Source of the DNA: Tubiluchus corallicola
Taxonomy: Eukaryota > Priapulida > Priapulimorpha > Priapulimorphida > Tubiluchidae
NCBI GenBank assembly: GCA_030141605.1
Contig: JAQGDQ010000140.1
Coordinates: 201,001-261,000, forward strand
Reading direction: 5' to 3'
Length of the DNA stretch: 60,000 nucleotides
A program made the translations under genes and the position numbers. The notes under the pieces were generated by a model. That model saw only the letters and a list, made by a program, of their open reading frames with translations. It searched no databases and was not told the origin of the DNA. Below, piece after piece: positions 36,444-47,978 of this stretch. The first letter of the stretch is position 1, and each line of letters opens with the position of its first letter.

Positions 36444-36600
36444 CCGGGTGGCGTAGTTCAACGACAGCGTGCTCACTTCCCGCCCGGGAGGTCAACTCCT
36501 GACCGAGTCATACAGAGACGTAAAAATGTATCCAAGTAACGTGCTGGTAATAATAATCGGGACCTTTTTGGAAGTAAGTACTGATTTGCTAGGGAATTTG
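36444..36600 (+). mobile_element. tRNA-derived SINE
   Basis: GGGTGGCGTAGTTCAACGAC, then GCGTGCTCACTTCCCGCCCG, GGAGGTCAACTCC and GACCGAGTCATAC, follow the head pattern common to tRNA-derived SINEs of many animals: an A-box-like TGGCGTAGTTCAA and a degenerate B-box region. The downstream AAGTAACGTGCTGG is also typical of the body of such elements. The anticodon arm is not functional-looking. The 3' end is uncertain. Confidence 0.68.
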
Positions 36601-37245
36601 ACCTAAAGGAATTTTTTTATTTGTGATTTGTTATTATACGAAGGTGCACCAGCAAAATTGTAGTTCTTTTAGTTTATAGTTGAAAAGGTAACTAGAAAAA
36701 TACTTTGTTCAAGAAATTCTATTTATCGTTCTCATTTATATTATCAAAAATGTTCTTAGAATTGTTAATCCTTGAAATACGTTTTTGTTATTATACCGTG
36801 TTTATTTAAAAAAATCGCAGTTAATTTTGAACAATTTTATTTTTCCCGTTCATGTTCCTTAATAGTAGTGTACCTTGATTTCTTATAATAGTTATCTTGG
36901 CATAATGAAGGCAGTTTTATCAAGCAGGAGTTCACGCTTGGGCTTGGCTGTGCGTATTAGCCTAGGTTAAATACACATCTTTGAGTGTTTGCTTAGAGGC
37001 TTATGAGGCGGATACTGCAATAGATCCCCCCAAGGACTTTTCAAGAACAAATTCATTCATGAACGGCCATGGGGAGGACTCAGAACCCTACCCAAGTAGC
37101 ACACTCCACCTTCAGGCTCCCTCCCTCACTTCTGATGTTCTCAGTGCGTTTTTGATCGCGCAAAATGTAACCTCGTTACTCATTTTTTAAATTAGTGTTT
37201 CGTATGTTTCTAGAATGTAATGTATCATTTATTCCTGTTTGTTTG

Positions 37246-37430
37246 GTGACCGGTATTAAAGTCACTCGGAAAAGAGTCACGGAAAAGTCGCAATTTTGTT
37301 TGATTTTGGCTAGGGTTAGGGTTATTTCTTTTTTTCCTGTGCCTTTTTTCCGTCACTTTTTCCTGTGACTTTTTCCCGTGACTTTTTCTGTGCCCTTTTC
37401 ACCTGTGATTTTTTTACCAAGATTCGTTTG
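37246..37430. mobile_element. AAAGTCAC/TTAGGG MITE-like element, copy 1
   Basis: The element starts GGTGACCGGTATTAAAGTCA and ends near GTGATTTTTTTACC, giving an imperfect terminal inverted repeat (GGTA..AAAGTCAC). Inside are GGCTAGGGTTAGGGTTATT, with two telomere-like TTAGGG units, and a run of TTTTTCC(T/C)GTGAC repeats. Related copies are at 39880-40051 and 35650-35740. No coding capacity. The superfamily is unknown to me. Confidence 0.6.
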
Positions 37431-37750
37431 TTTGTCTGTTAATACGATTCGTTATTACTTTGAATTGTTGCTGAGGAGACGAAAGACAGGAGGCATAATG
37501 GCGTACACGAAATGAACAATTATATTAAATTTAATGCTTTTTGATTTTGCTTTAAGATGGCGTTTAATGATATTTGCATTCATTACTGCTTATCATAAAA
37601 AATTGTGAGTAACAAGATGCTCTGGAACTAAGACCAGACTTGTGCTTGATTTACTTATATTGATGGGTGTTCTGCAGAGAGGGATTCTCAACTTCTTCAT
37701 TTTTCTATTTACTACTTTTTAATTCGACAGTTTATCGAAAAGCACGTCTG

Positions 37751-37797
<47 letters not shown>
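37751..37797. repeat. (CA)n(TA)n compound microsatellite
   Basis: About 17 bp of CA followed directly by about 30 bp of TA. A simple sequence repeat. Confidence 0.95.
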
Positions 37798-37799
<2 letters not shown>

Positions 37800-38759
37800 C
37801 TTGCTGAATATGAAGGATTTTGGGGAAATATTTTTAATGACTTATTTGCATTATTAAAAAACTGTATGCTTGATGTAAAATGTCGCCTTACTTTAAAAAT
37901 AAGTAAACTTATTTATTTGTTGACCGATCAGCTCAACTTACGAACCAACTGTCAGTTATCTGGCTATAATGGAAATGCATTATTTCTAGACAATTAATAT
38001 ATGAGACTGAGTACCATAACTAACATTTATAAATGCCTTGCAATGTATATGGTACGCTTACACTATGTAGGCTTGAAAATAGACGAATTATCGAGGTGAA
38101 TTTATTTACCTATTTCAGAATCTAGTCCGGAAGTGATGGCCTAGAAGAACATAAGATTACATTGTTTGACCATGTAAATACTATGCTATTATGGTCTATC
38201 GATATACAAAAACAGTATAATTCTAGATAAATATTACATTATATGCGCATATAAATGTACATCGCGAGCTGTTTCTAGTCTGTCCTTGCAACGTCAAAAG
38301 TCTATGCACCCAGTCCAGGTTTAGTTCTATAGTTAAATTTACACAGCTATAGACATGGTGGCTATCCCATCTGCATGGTATGTTGACTAACTTGACTTAC
38401 TTGCGGGCATCGGGCTTGCGGATGTGTAGATAACATTAATTACGTCATTGTTTGATTTGCGCAGTCTTTTGCGTAATGTTTTTGTCACGTTATTAACTTG
38501 TCTGGCTGCGCAAATTATATTATTCTTATGAAATTCCTCGCTTGCAATTTACTTCGATGTCTCTACGGTAGTCGGTCATGCGTAAGCCACGCACGTTATC
38601 CTGCAAGTCAGGACGTCGTGGGCGTTCCGTTCTAAAATGATTATGTTGATTACGTTTTGGTTTGCTTATGATTGTGATTATCTAATCTCAGCAAGTTTTC
38701 GTCGGGTTACTCGGTATTGTTTACAAAATTCAGATAGTGAGGTCTAGTAGCGAGGAATT

Positions 38760-39861
38760 CAGAAACTGATGATCGGAGAAATGTCTGTCAGAAACTGATG
38801 ATCGGAGAAATGTCTGTCCGAAATTGATGATCGGAGAAATGTCTGTCAGAAATTGATGATCGGAGAAATGTCTGTCAGAAATTGATGATCGGAGAAATGT
38901 CTGTCAGAAACTGATGATCTGAGAAATATCTGTCAGAAACTGATGATCTGAGAAATGTCTGTCAGAAACTGATGATCGGAGAAATGTCTGTTAGAAAGTG
39001 ATGATCGGAGAAATGTCTGTCAGAAATTTATGATCGGAGAAATGTCTGTCAGAAACTGATGATCGGAGAAATGTCTGTTAGAAACTGATGATCGGAGAAA
39101 TGTCTGTTAGAAATTGATGATCGGAGAAATGTCTGTCAGAAATTGATGATCGGAGAAATGTCTGTCAGAAACTGATGATCGGAGAAATGTCTGTTAGAAA
39201 CTGATGATCGGAGAAATGTCTGTTAGAAATTGATGATCGGAGAAATGTCTGTCAGAAATTGATGATCGGAGAAATGTCTGTCAGAAATTTATGATCGGAG
39301 AAATGTCTGTCAGAAACTGATGATCGGAGAAATGTCTGTCAGAAACTGATGATCTGAGAAATATCTGTCAGAAACTGATGATCGGAGAAATGTCTGTCAG
39401 AAACTGATGATCGGAGAAATGTCTGTCAGAAGCTGATGATCGGAGAAATGTCTGTCAGAAGCTGATGATCGGAGAAATGTCTGTCAGAAATTGATGATCG
39501 GAGAAATGTCTGTCAGAAGCTGATGATCGGAGAAATGTCTGTCAGAAACTGATGATCGGAGAAATGTCTGTCAGAAACTGATGATCGGAGAAATGTCTGT
39601 TAGAAACTGATGATCGGAGAAATGTCTGTCAGAAATTGATGATCGGAGAAATGTCTGTCAGAAACTGATGATCGGAGAAATGTCTGTTAGAAACTGATGA
39701 TCGGAGAAATGTCTGTTAGAAACTGATGATCGGAGAAATGTCTGTCAGAAACTGATGATCGGAGAAATGTCTGTCAGAAATTTATGATCGGAGAAATGTC
39801 TGTCAGAAACTGATGATCGGAGAAATGTCTGTCAGAAACTGATGATCGGAGAAATGTCTGT
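38760..39861. repeat. 29-bp minisatellite, exactly 38 units (1102 bp)
   Basis: Each unit carries CTGATGATCGGAGAAATG followed by TCTGTCAGAAA. By hand count there are 38 units with no insertion or deletion. Variation is confined to a few positions: the first base C or T, AAACTG/AAATTG/AAATTT/AAGCTG, and GATCGG versus GATCTG (units 6, 7 and 21). Units 11-14 and 15-18 share the same variant order, showing a four-unit duplication. Each unit contains CTGATGA and GAAA, words also found in hammerhead ribozyme cores and (in part) box C/D snoRNAs, but the stem between them is lacking. Confidence 0.96.
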
Positions 39862-39879
39862 TCTCTACGAATCCAGTAA

Positions 39880-40051
39880 ATAAAGTCACAAGTAAAAAAG
39901 TCGCAGAAAAAAAAACATAGAGAAAAAATGTAATAACTCTAACCCCAGCCCTAGCCAAAATTAATTGTGATTTTTTTTCTTGTTAGTATTTCTGGCTAAA
40001 ATTGTGACTTTCCCTGTGACATTTTCCCTCTGACTTTCTTACCGATCACCT
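39880..40051. mobile_element. AAAGTCAC/TTAGGG MITE-like element, copy 2 (inverted)
   Basis: AAAGTCACAAGTAAAAAAGT through CTTACCGATCACC is the inverse of the element at 37246: its reverse starts GGTGATCGGTAAGAAAGTCA and contains TTTTGGCTAGGGCTGGGGTT. It begins about 20 bp after the end of the minisatellite. Confidence 0.6.
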
Positions 40052-42542
40052 ATAGAGCAAACAGCAGCAGTTCACCGTTTTCTATACTACAAGTGTAACT
40101 GTTAGATTAACATGAGCATATAGTTGCTCATTAACAATATTTAGACACCTTTTCTAAATACACTCGTTAATGGTTTGATTAATACTAGTCTTGCTTACTG
40201 ATTGTACTCTTTGAATAGTGATTAAGATGTACTCTCTAATGTTATGTTATCTAGTAGATATACTACTAACGTTGTTTGTAGTTGACTTGCAAGAGAAGAT
40301 CATAGAACTGACAATAGAGGTGATAGATGATAGTTTTGATAGCAGCGAACCTTGCTTTTATCTTGAAGACCTTTAAGACTATAGAAGTCTTGACATCTTA
40401 TGTAAATCTTGTGCAAACGAGTCCATCGTGTTTGCACGTGTTTAATAAATTTAAAGACAAAGTCTCTGTTATTCAACATTAGCGTATGTTAAGGAGATCG
40501 CTGTTTGATTTAATAATGTTGATTGGGCCATATTTTGTTATAGTGAATCATAGAAAAGTGTTGATAAGAAGTTGATATCAATGCCATTCATAAATCAACG
40601 CTTTGCAGTGGCGTTTCCTCCAGTAAAAAAGCTTGGTAAACTGGATATGTTATCTTTTCCTTTTTCCACTTTAATTTAGTTCAAAGCTGCAAGTGTTGCG
40701 GCAGTAAACTGAAAGTTCCAACTGTGAAGAGCTAAATAATTCAGAACAGTGTGCCAGTGGAATTAGTAGAGCGCGCATGCGTTATTGGTTTTTGGGATAT
40801 GATTATCTGGTTGCGTGGGATGCATTGAAAGATCTATGAAGCTGTGTTCGGCTTCTAAGCGTTTTTTCCTCCTAATACTTAAGGATGGCTGTGTAATATT
40901 TTAGTCTCTCACAGTCTGTGATGTGACACTAAATTTCATTGCAGTTAGATGTGAAGTAAATTATCTACCTGGCGAGGCGAAGGCATTCTTTAACTTTCCT
41001 TTTTGCAACAATTTGCAAACAGAAAAAAACAACAAATTAACATTAAGAAGCGCAAAGACTTATTTGTCCGCAAACAGTTGATTATTAAAAAGCAAGACTA
41101 AGTTTGTTTTGAGTTTAGTTTTGTTTGTAGACCATTAGTTTTGACAGAGAAGAGATCATGGTGCATGGTTCACTTTTTGTGTCTTTAAAACTACATGCCT
41201 ACATCTAAAAAGTTCTTGTTGCAGTATTACGTATGTTGAAGTATATGCATAATGCATCAACAAACCAGGGCTCCTAGTTAGATTTCAAATATATTAACTA
41301 TGATGAAACTTGTCCATGCTATTGATTTATTGCATCGCTGTTTCTTTTCGTTTTCTGTCTTCGCTTTTTATTGATTTTTTTTCTAGTTCAAAGATGGTTC
41401 TAAAATGACCTAAACCAGGGCCCCGCGCAGACATACAATTTTCAGTTGCGTAATTAAAAGTTACAAAATCTGTAAACGACCAAAGTTTATATGTAAGGAT
41501 TTCGAATCAGTATATAATTTGGACCACATCATGTGTACCCTACGATGTGGGAGTAAGGACTTCCATGTAGATCTGTACAGATAGTGGAACAGGAAATGAC
41601 GTCACTGACGTGTCAAAAAATTTGAGAATAGAAAGGGCCAATTTGCAAACAAAATAACAAATGGGGGTAACGCTGACTGATAAATATAGCCTAATGCATG
41701 TCAAAGTAGGACATGTACTCGTGCAAGTGGCACATAAAAACTTGTGTGAATAAAATTATTGACGTCATTATTGGCGCTGTAACATGGTTTATGAGCCATG
41801 TTTTCGTCTTGTGGTTTTCTTTGGTCTTTCTTCAGCTGTTATAAATGACGGAAATCGATTGTCGGTATCCCAGCGTGCTGTGCGGCGCGGTGCGTGGGAT
41901 TCCAGAATGAGTCATCATCACTACCAGGCTTCATCGTAACCAACTGTAATCATTACAGAGATCTCGTGGGAGTTGTTGAATGGCACTTATGAAGGGAAAA
42001 TTAACTTGCGGCTACCTGCGGTGAGAGTGGGGAGGTCTAAGTAGGAAACCCTTTCAGCTAATTTAAGTTGAAGTGTTCATCGGTTCTTTTTTTCCTTGCC
42101 TATTTTACTATTGGACATCAAATTCGGACTTCAATTTATTTTTACTTTTTTCGTAAATTGTATATAATTGTGTTTCAGTTATGCGGTTCTTGTTTTCGTC
42201 ATTTTATTATCTTTTGTGTGTCTTTGTAATTAGGCGTAAGTTATCTAGCACTATACTTGCTGAAATAAAATAAAAATGAAACTTTTCGTTTATATTTCGA
42301 GTTTTTGTATTTGAACCTTGTATTTCAATTTATCACTTCTTTTGAGCTTTGTAGTGCAATCTGTCTGTACTTGATTAAAATTTTGAGTGCTTGACAGACT
42401 CATCAAATCATAATACGATTTTTTCAAATTCTCAAATCTTGTCTTGTAGAGTGACAAAATCAAATGTTTTGGTAGATCTTTTGCCATCTTTCCGACAAAT
42501 CGTACTCAATGTGTAGGCTACTTGTCATAAACACTTTTTCTG

Positions 42543-42671
42543 AATGTCGTTTTAACACAATTTCTGGCACGCCGCAGGGTTTCATACTGTGTCCGGTTTT
42601 ATTTGTTTCATTTACTAACAACCTGCCCGATGTTCTGAATTGTGTCGGCGTGCAATGTTTGTGTTACCCTT
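42543..42671 (+). pseudogene. Reverse-transcriptase relic of a non-LTR retrotransposon
   Basis: One frame reads RFNTISGTPQGFILCPVLF and then VSFTNNLPDVL, the signature of non-LTR reverse transcriptase (family pattern SG-PQGS-LGP-LF, then INDLP). The catalytic YADD/FADD motif is not recovered and the frame closes soon after. This is a short dead fragment in the phosphatase intron. Confidence 0.75.
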
Positions 42672-44965
42672 GAAGACCACGAATATAATAAGTCTGCCTA
42701 CCCAATTGATTATTTAATAGTTTGCGTTGCGATGCTATTGTGCTTTCAAGCCTGTGAAGCAGACTAGTACGTGCATTTTGTGAATGAATGAATAAATGAA
42801 TGAACGCAAGCCTCTCACCTGGCTCACCTAATCAATAACCGATGACTCATCAGTCATTCAGCTCGGTTTGCGGTTTCCCTACTGCGTGGGTGGACGATCG
42901 CTACTGCTGTTTGAACGATTTCTATTGGGGGGAGGTAATCACGTGATCATGCTTCCATATGGCTCTGGTCACAGACATCACGCCAGGATTTGTGATAAAA
43001 TTGGCAATTATTTAATTTAGCCGGAAGTTAAAATCATCAAGTCCGCACACTAATACTCCAATCCTACTGTGCTTTTATAATTAATTAATGTTATTGAAGG
43101 TTTAAGACGACGTTTGCGGATTGTAAATTGGGAGGGATGTCTTTATGTTAGTGGTGGAGAGATTACTTGATTAATTACTAAATTCAAAAGTTCTGATAAA
43201 ATATTCGAAAATGCGAATAATTTGTGATTCAAAAGGATTTTGCAGTGTGGTTGACAGAAACTACACTTGTTGGTAGCTTGACGCTTTTGAAACATTTCTT
43301 GCATTTTTCATTTCTTTATTTTTTTTCTTACGTGCTTAACACTAATAAGTCTAGTTCTAACTTTGTAAAACACACCTTTTACCCAAGCATTCATTTATTT
43401 GCTCGGAATCTTATTTTATTTTAGGCCTCATGCGAATCCGTAACCGTAGTGTAACAATAAAAATGTAACTTATTGATTATTCCTTAATGATTGGCCAAAA
43501 ATTATGATCGTTGACACATAAAGAATTTCTTTTTTACACCGAATTTTTGAATATAAAAGTATCTGCGGAATCCTGTACGTGTGTCTGGCATATGTGCACA
43601 CGCACATTATTGAAAAAAAAACATTTTGTCAGAGAAATAAAATTAAACCCATTATAATTAAGAAAAAATTATTTCTATGTTTACATTAATCTTTTTTAAT
43701 TATTTTTCTTTAAAGATAGATTGTCGCAAGGGGTTATTAGTTTTCATAACAAAGGTCTGGATTTGAAAGTTTTTGAAGATCTCTACGAGGTTCGGATATT
43801 ATAACAGTGAAAACTTGTCGTAACTTGTTATAGGGTGCCAAAGCAACTGTGGTAACAGCCGTTCGGTTATAGGGAGTGGAAGTAGTTGTGGTAACCGCCA
43901 TTTCTCACAGTCATTAGGAGTATTTCACATACCTGAGTAATCGTTAGACTTCCGCTTGACGCCTTGAGCCCACAAAAGAACTGATTATGTATACTTTATG
44001 ATTCCTTGAAGGTGTGCCACTGCCAGCATCAGCCTTTCAAAAGATACTGCAGTTATTTTTCTTGTAATACGTTAAAATAGTTTTTTTTTTGAAAATACAT
44101 TCAGTCTGAGAATACTTGTGCCCTAACCGTGGAATGGGAAGCTAAAAATTATAACTTTAAAGCGAGCACGTTACGGGGAAATTTGAAGTTATTGGATGGG
44201 AAATTTGACTTCTATTCTACAAGTTTTGATAATGATTCATAATAAAAAGATAAAGTGTACGGAGGGAGCACTAAATTTGCCAACGAATTTTCTTCTATTC
44301 TGACAAATGCAAATATTTTATTATTTGCTACAATAATAACATTTTTCTCTTAACTCAGCTAATTAAAAGCATTTAAGAGTTGTGACGCTGTGAGTAGATT
44401 TATTTTAAGACTGTAGAGTGAAAATATGGCCTATCTAGGGTAAGTAAAGGGAACACCTTGAAAACTTTGTCCCTACCCCTCTCCTGGGAAGGGAGGTAGG
44501 GAAGAGGGTGAGTACGGGGTAATATTGTAGGAATTATATATTGAATTGCGACTATTTACATTATTATTGTTGTCGTCATGTATGTATTTTTAAAGAATAA
44601 TTTGTGGTCTACCAGATAGTGCGAGCAAGCGAACGAACAAATAAAACAAAAAACAGATAGCTGAAATAAATCAGTACTCTATTTAAAAGTTAGGAATAAT
44701 CTCTGTAGCTATAAAACCTCCCCCTGCCTAAGAAACTGTGCTGTAGGGGTTGGAATTTCCCATTTATTGCGCTTACAAATCGTTCATGAATTTTTAAAGC
44801 AATGGTAACAGCAATTTACATCCTACCCGTGTCGTTTTGTTTAAGTGAAACCTTTCACTTCATCAAAAATAAATGTTTTTCACTTTCGTTTCATTTTGTT
44901 GGCATGATCAAATCTCATTGTCAAGTTTCACACGATTTCCGAGTTAGTTTCATGACTTATTAGAA

Positions 44966-45468
44966 ATCTTTGAAGATGGCTGTCACATACAGTTATTAAA
45001 ATTTCTTTAAAGGTGGCTGTCACATACAGTTATTAAAATTTCTTTAAAGGTGGCTGTCACATACAGTTATTATAATTTCCTTAAAGGTGGCTGTCACATA
45101 CAGTTATTAAAATTTCTTTAAAGGTAACTGTCACGTACAGTTACTAAAAACTTTTTAAGGATGTCTGCCACGTGTTGCTATTAAACATCCTTTCAAGATG
45201 GCTACTATATACTATTATTACAAATCTTTTAAAAGTCTCTGTGCATACAGTTATTAAAAACCTTTTAAAGATGACTGTTACATGTATACAATTATTAAAA
45301 ACCCGTTTAGGATGGCTGCCACATGCAGTTATTAAAACCCTTTAAAGATGGCTGCTTCATAAGTTTTTAAAACCCTTTTAAAGATGGCTGCTACGTGCAG
45401 CTATTAAAAACCCGTTAAAGATGGTTGCCACATGCAGTTACTAAAAACCTTTAAAGATGACTGCTGCA
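44966..45468. repeat. Degenerate tandem array, about 37-bp unit, some 13 copies
   Basis: Each unit has GGCTGTCACATACAGTTATT followed by AAAA and TTTAAAG. The left copies are nearly identical; the right ones diverge to AAGATGGCTGCCACATGCAG. The AAGATGGCTGCC form resembles the YY1-type motif AAGATGGCGGC, but whether any factor binds is unknown. Confidence 0.85.
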
Positions 45469-46986
45469 CAAGTGCATCATTCGTCAAAACTGATGTTATC
45501 CGAAACTTATTCATTTTATGCCCTTTCTTGGAAGGTGAGGCGAAAGTGTGGAACGAGGTGGGCGGAGGAAATCAATCAGGCGTGTGCAGTTTAGTATCTT
45601 TTTGTTGGCTTCGCGTGTGGTGGCAAACAATGGAAATGTTTGGTGAAGCCAGTTCACTGACATGCTCTTGTGTGTACCTAGCTGTCAAAAATCGTAAACA
45701 TTTAGGAAGCTTTCAGCTGAATTTGCCTAGCTATTATTGTCTCATCCATTACAAATATAAATGTGTGCTTTTGCTGTGTTATCTTGTAAATGGCGCTGCA
45801 AATGTGGGTAGGTTTTGATGAAACGCAAATGAGCCGAAAGAAAAAATTAATGAATAAACGAATGAGCTTTCAGTTTCATGCTATTCCCCCAGAAGAGAAA
45901 CCATCTGGAATAGATTAATACACACAGTTACAGGCATTTCGTACTAATAATATGACTAGATAAGAGAATAATAAATAGAAGCTATACAGTGAAGTTTGCT
46001 CGTTTAATGGCTTCATCACGCTACAGCTTTATCTCTATTATTGTCAAGTTTGATGCTCATTCACTGTCTCATTATCTGTACTAACTATCGCTAACTAGGG
46101 CTTCATTAAATAAATTTCAGTTAGAATTGTTCACTACTTACGTGAGCGCGTATTGAATTTCTGGCTGGATTTAATGTTTTGTACTTTGCGCAACTTGTTT
46201 TTTGTACTTTGAATACTAAATCCCGTATAGTCTTGCTAAATTAATTTGAACTTTGAAATACTTGATCAGTTTTTTAGCTACCTCAAAACCTACTTAAAAA
46301 CTCATAAACTTTCTACCATATTAAATAGCTACTATTATAAAACATACTTATTGTATTATACTGTCAAACACGGTCTGTGATATGGACAGATGTAAACTTA
46401 TACGACTTGCCATTTGCTAAAATGTCTATAAGGCGTATAATATCATGAAAGCATTCACTGAAAAATACATAATACGTGAATGCCTTAAAGTGTTGGGCAG
46501 TACTGCTGCAACACTTCTGTGAGTCGTTGATTAAGTGCTTCATTTTTGTTGCTTAAGTTTTTCAGTTTTTATGTACTTATTTTGAAAAATTTACATGTAA
46601 ATTTTGTTTAAAATTACTCTTCTTTAAGAAACTTTATTGAATTAAAATTGAATTGAATTGAATTTCACAGAGAGCATTACTCATTTTTGCACCAACTGCG
46701 AATAATTACTACATTGTATCCCAAAAGTATTTTGCATTGATGTCATATAGCTAAAAATTTTTGTAACATCCGTCTTAATTAAATGCATGGAGGTGCAATA
46801 ATGGTGCTGTCATACTGCACATCCTCTATGTACCGTCTAGCTGCATATTTTACTGCTTTTTATTGCCAACCTCCCCGGCGCCTCCATCCTAATAAAACTC
46901 GCTGAGGGGCAAATTTTTGTTAATAAGAAAGATGCCCAGCTGCTGATAACTTAAACTTATGAAACCCTACCGCTGCGACACTTGTA

Positions 46987-47231
46987 CAGGATGACCTAAA
47001 AGAAAAGTGCTCTAACAAAATGTTGCAGGCATACTAATAATGCATCATGTACAAAGTCCAATATGGCGTACGTCTTAGGCATACTTCCAGCAGTTATTGT
47101 AGTTAATGTAGTATAATCTCTTGCCGTGTAACTTAACACTCAACCTCGTGTGTCTGTGATTTGTCCAGCACATTTCAGTATATCATGTTTTTAGTCATTT
47201 TTTACTGTACTGTTTCTTTTGGAACACTCTG
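46987..47231. mobile_element. Tc1/mariner-type MITE related to the one at 12213
   Basis: The left end CAGGATGACCTAAAAGAAAA and the inverse of the right end, CAGAGTGTTCCAAAAGAAAC, form an imperfect terminal inverted repeat close to that of the 12213 element. TA precedes the left end; the right-side TA is displaced by a few bases. Older and longer (about 245 bp) than the first copy. Confidence 0.6.
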
Positions 47232-47816
47232 CTTACACGCCTCGGTGACTACTGACTATGGTTGAGCATTGTTAGGAAAATTTGTTGAGCAATTTTCAGT
47301 ATAAAATGTAGGGTATTTCGTATTCTTCAGTGCCCGTATCGTCAGCATCCACGAATTCAATGCCTGTAAGCTCATCTCCCAGGACGTCAGTGCCAGTATT
47401 CCCGGCATCCAGTACTTTGGGGTCTGTATTTACAACCATTGTGCCAGGTACTTCAGTACCCGGCGTAAACGTAATACTCAGTACTTCGGTACCCACAACC
47501 ATTATACCTGCGATGAGGAATGTCAGCCTGTGCCGGTTGCTTCTGTCTGCATTAATTATTATATTTTGGAATTTTTTAACACTTATAGAAGCAGCAACTT
47601 ACCACAGTCGACTCACCATAATACGCAAGTACCACGTGTTATATTAGGAACGAGGAAGGTGATTCTGTCAATTCATCATGGTGGTTAGGTCTGATCTACA
47701 CATGGTGTGATTATATTCGGATACATTTCACGTTTAATGTTATTCTTGTAGCTTCTTAGTCATCCCCTGAGATCCGAACATCAACGCTGATGACATTTTC
47801 TACCTTATCCTGTTTC

Positions 47817-47818
<2 letters not shown>

Positions 47819-47875
<57 letters not shown>

Positions 47876-47920
47876 CTCTCTCTCCCCCCTCTCCTTCTCT
47901 CCCCCTCTCTCTCCTTCCCT

Positions 47921-47974
<54 letters not shown>
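47819..47974. repeat. (CT)n polypyrimidine tract with CCCTCTC interruptions, about 156 bp
   Basis: Pure CT dinucleotides at both ends surround a centre of CCCC-CTCTC blocks. Such homopurine-homopyrimidine mirror tracts can form triplex (H-DNA). The apparent coding frames here (Arg-Glu or Ser-Leu repeats) are by-products of the repeat. Confidence 0.97.

Positions 47975-47978
<4 letters not shown>

Noticed and set aside
38760-39861. CRISPR-like array
   Set aside because: Units are directly tandem with no unique spacers; it is a eukaryotic minisatellite.
45432-45818. 128-codon plus-strand ORF in the phosphatase intron
   Set aside because: Begins inside the 37-bp tandem array and shows no domain; likely chance.
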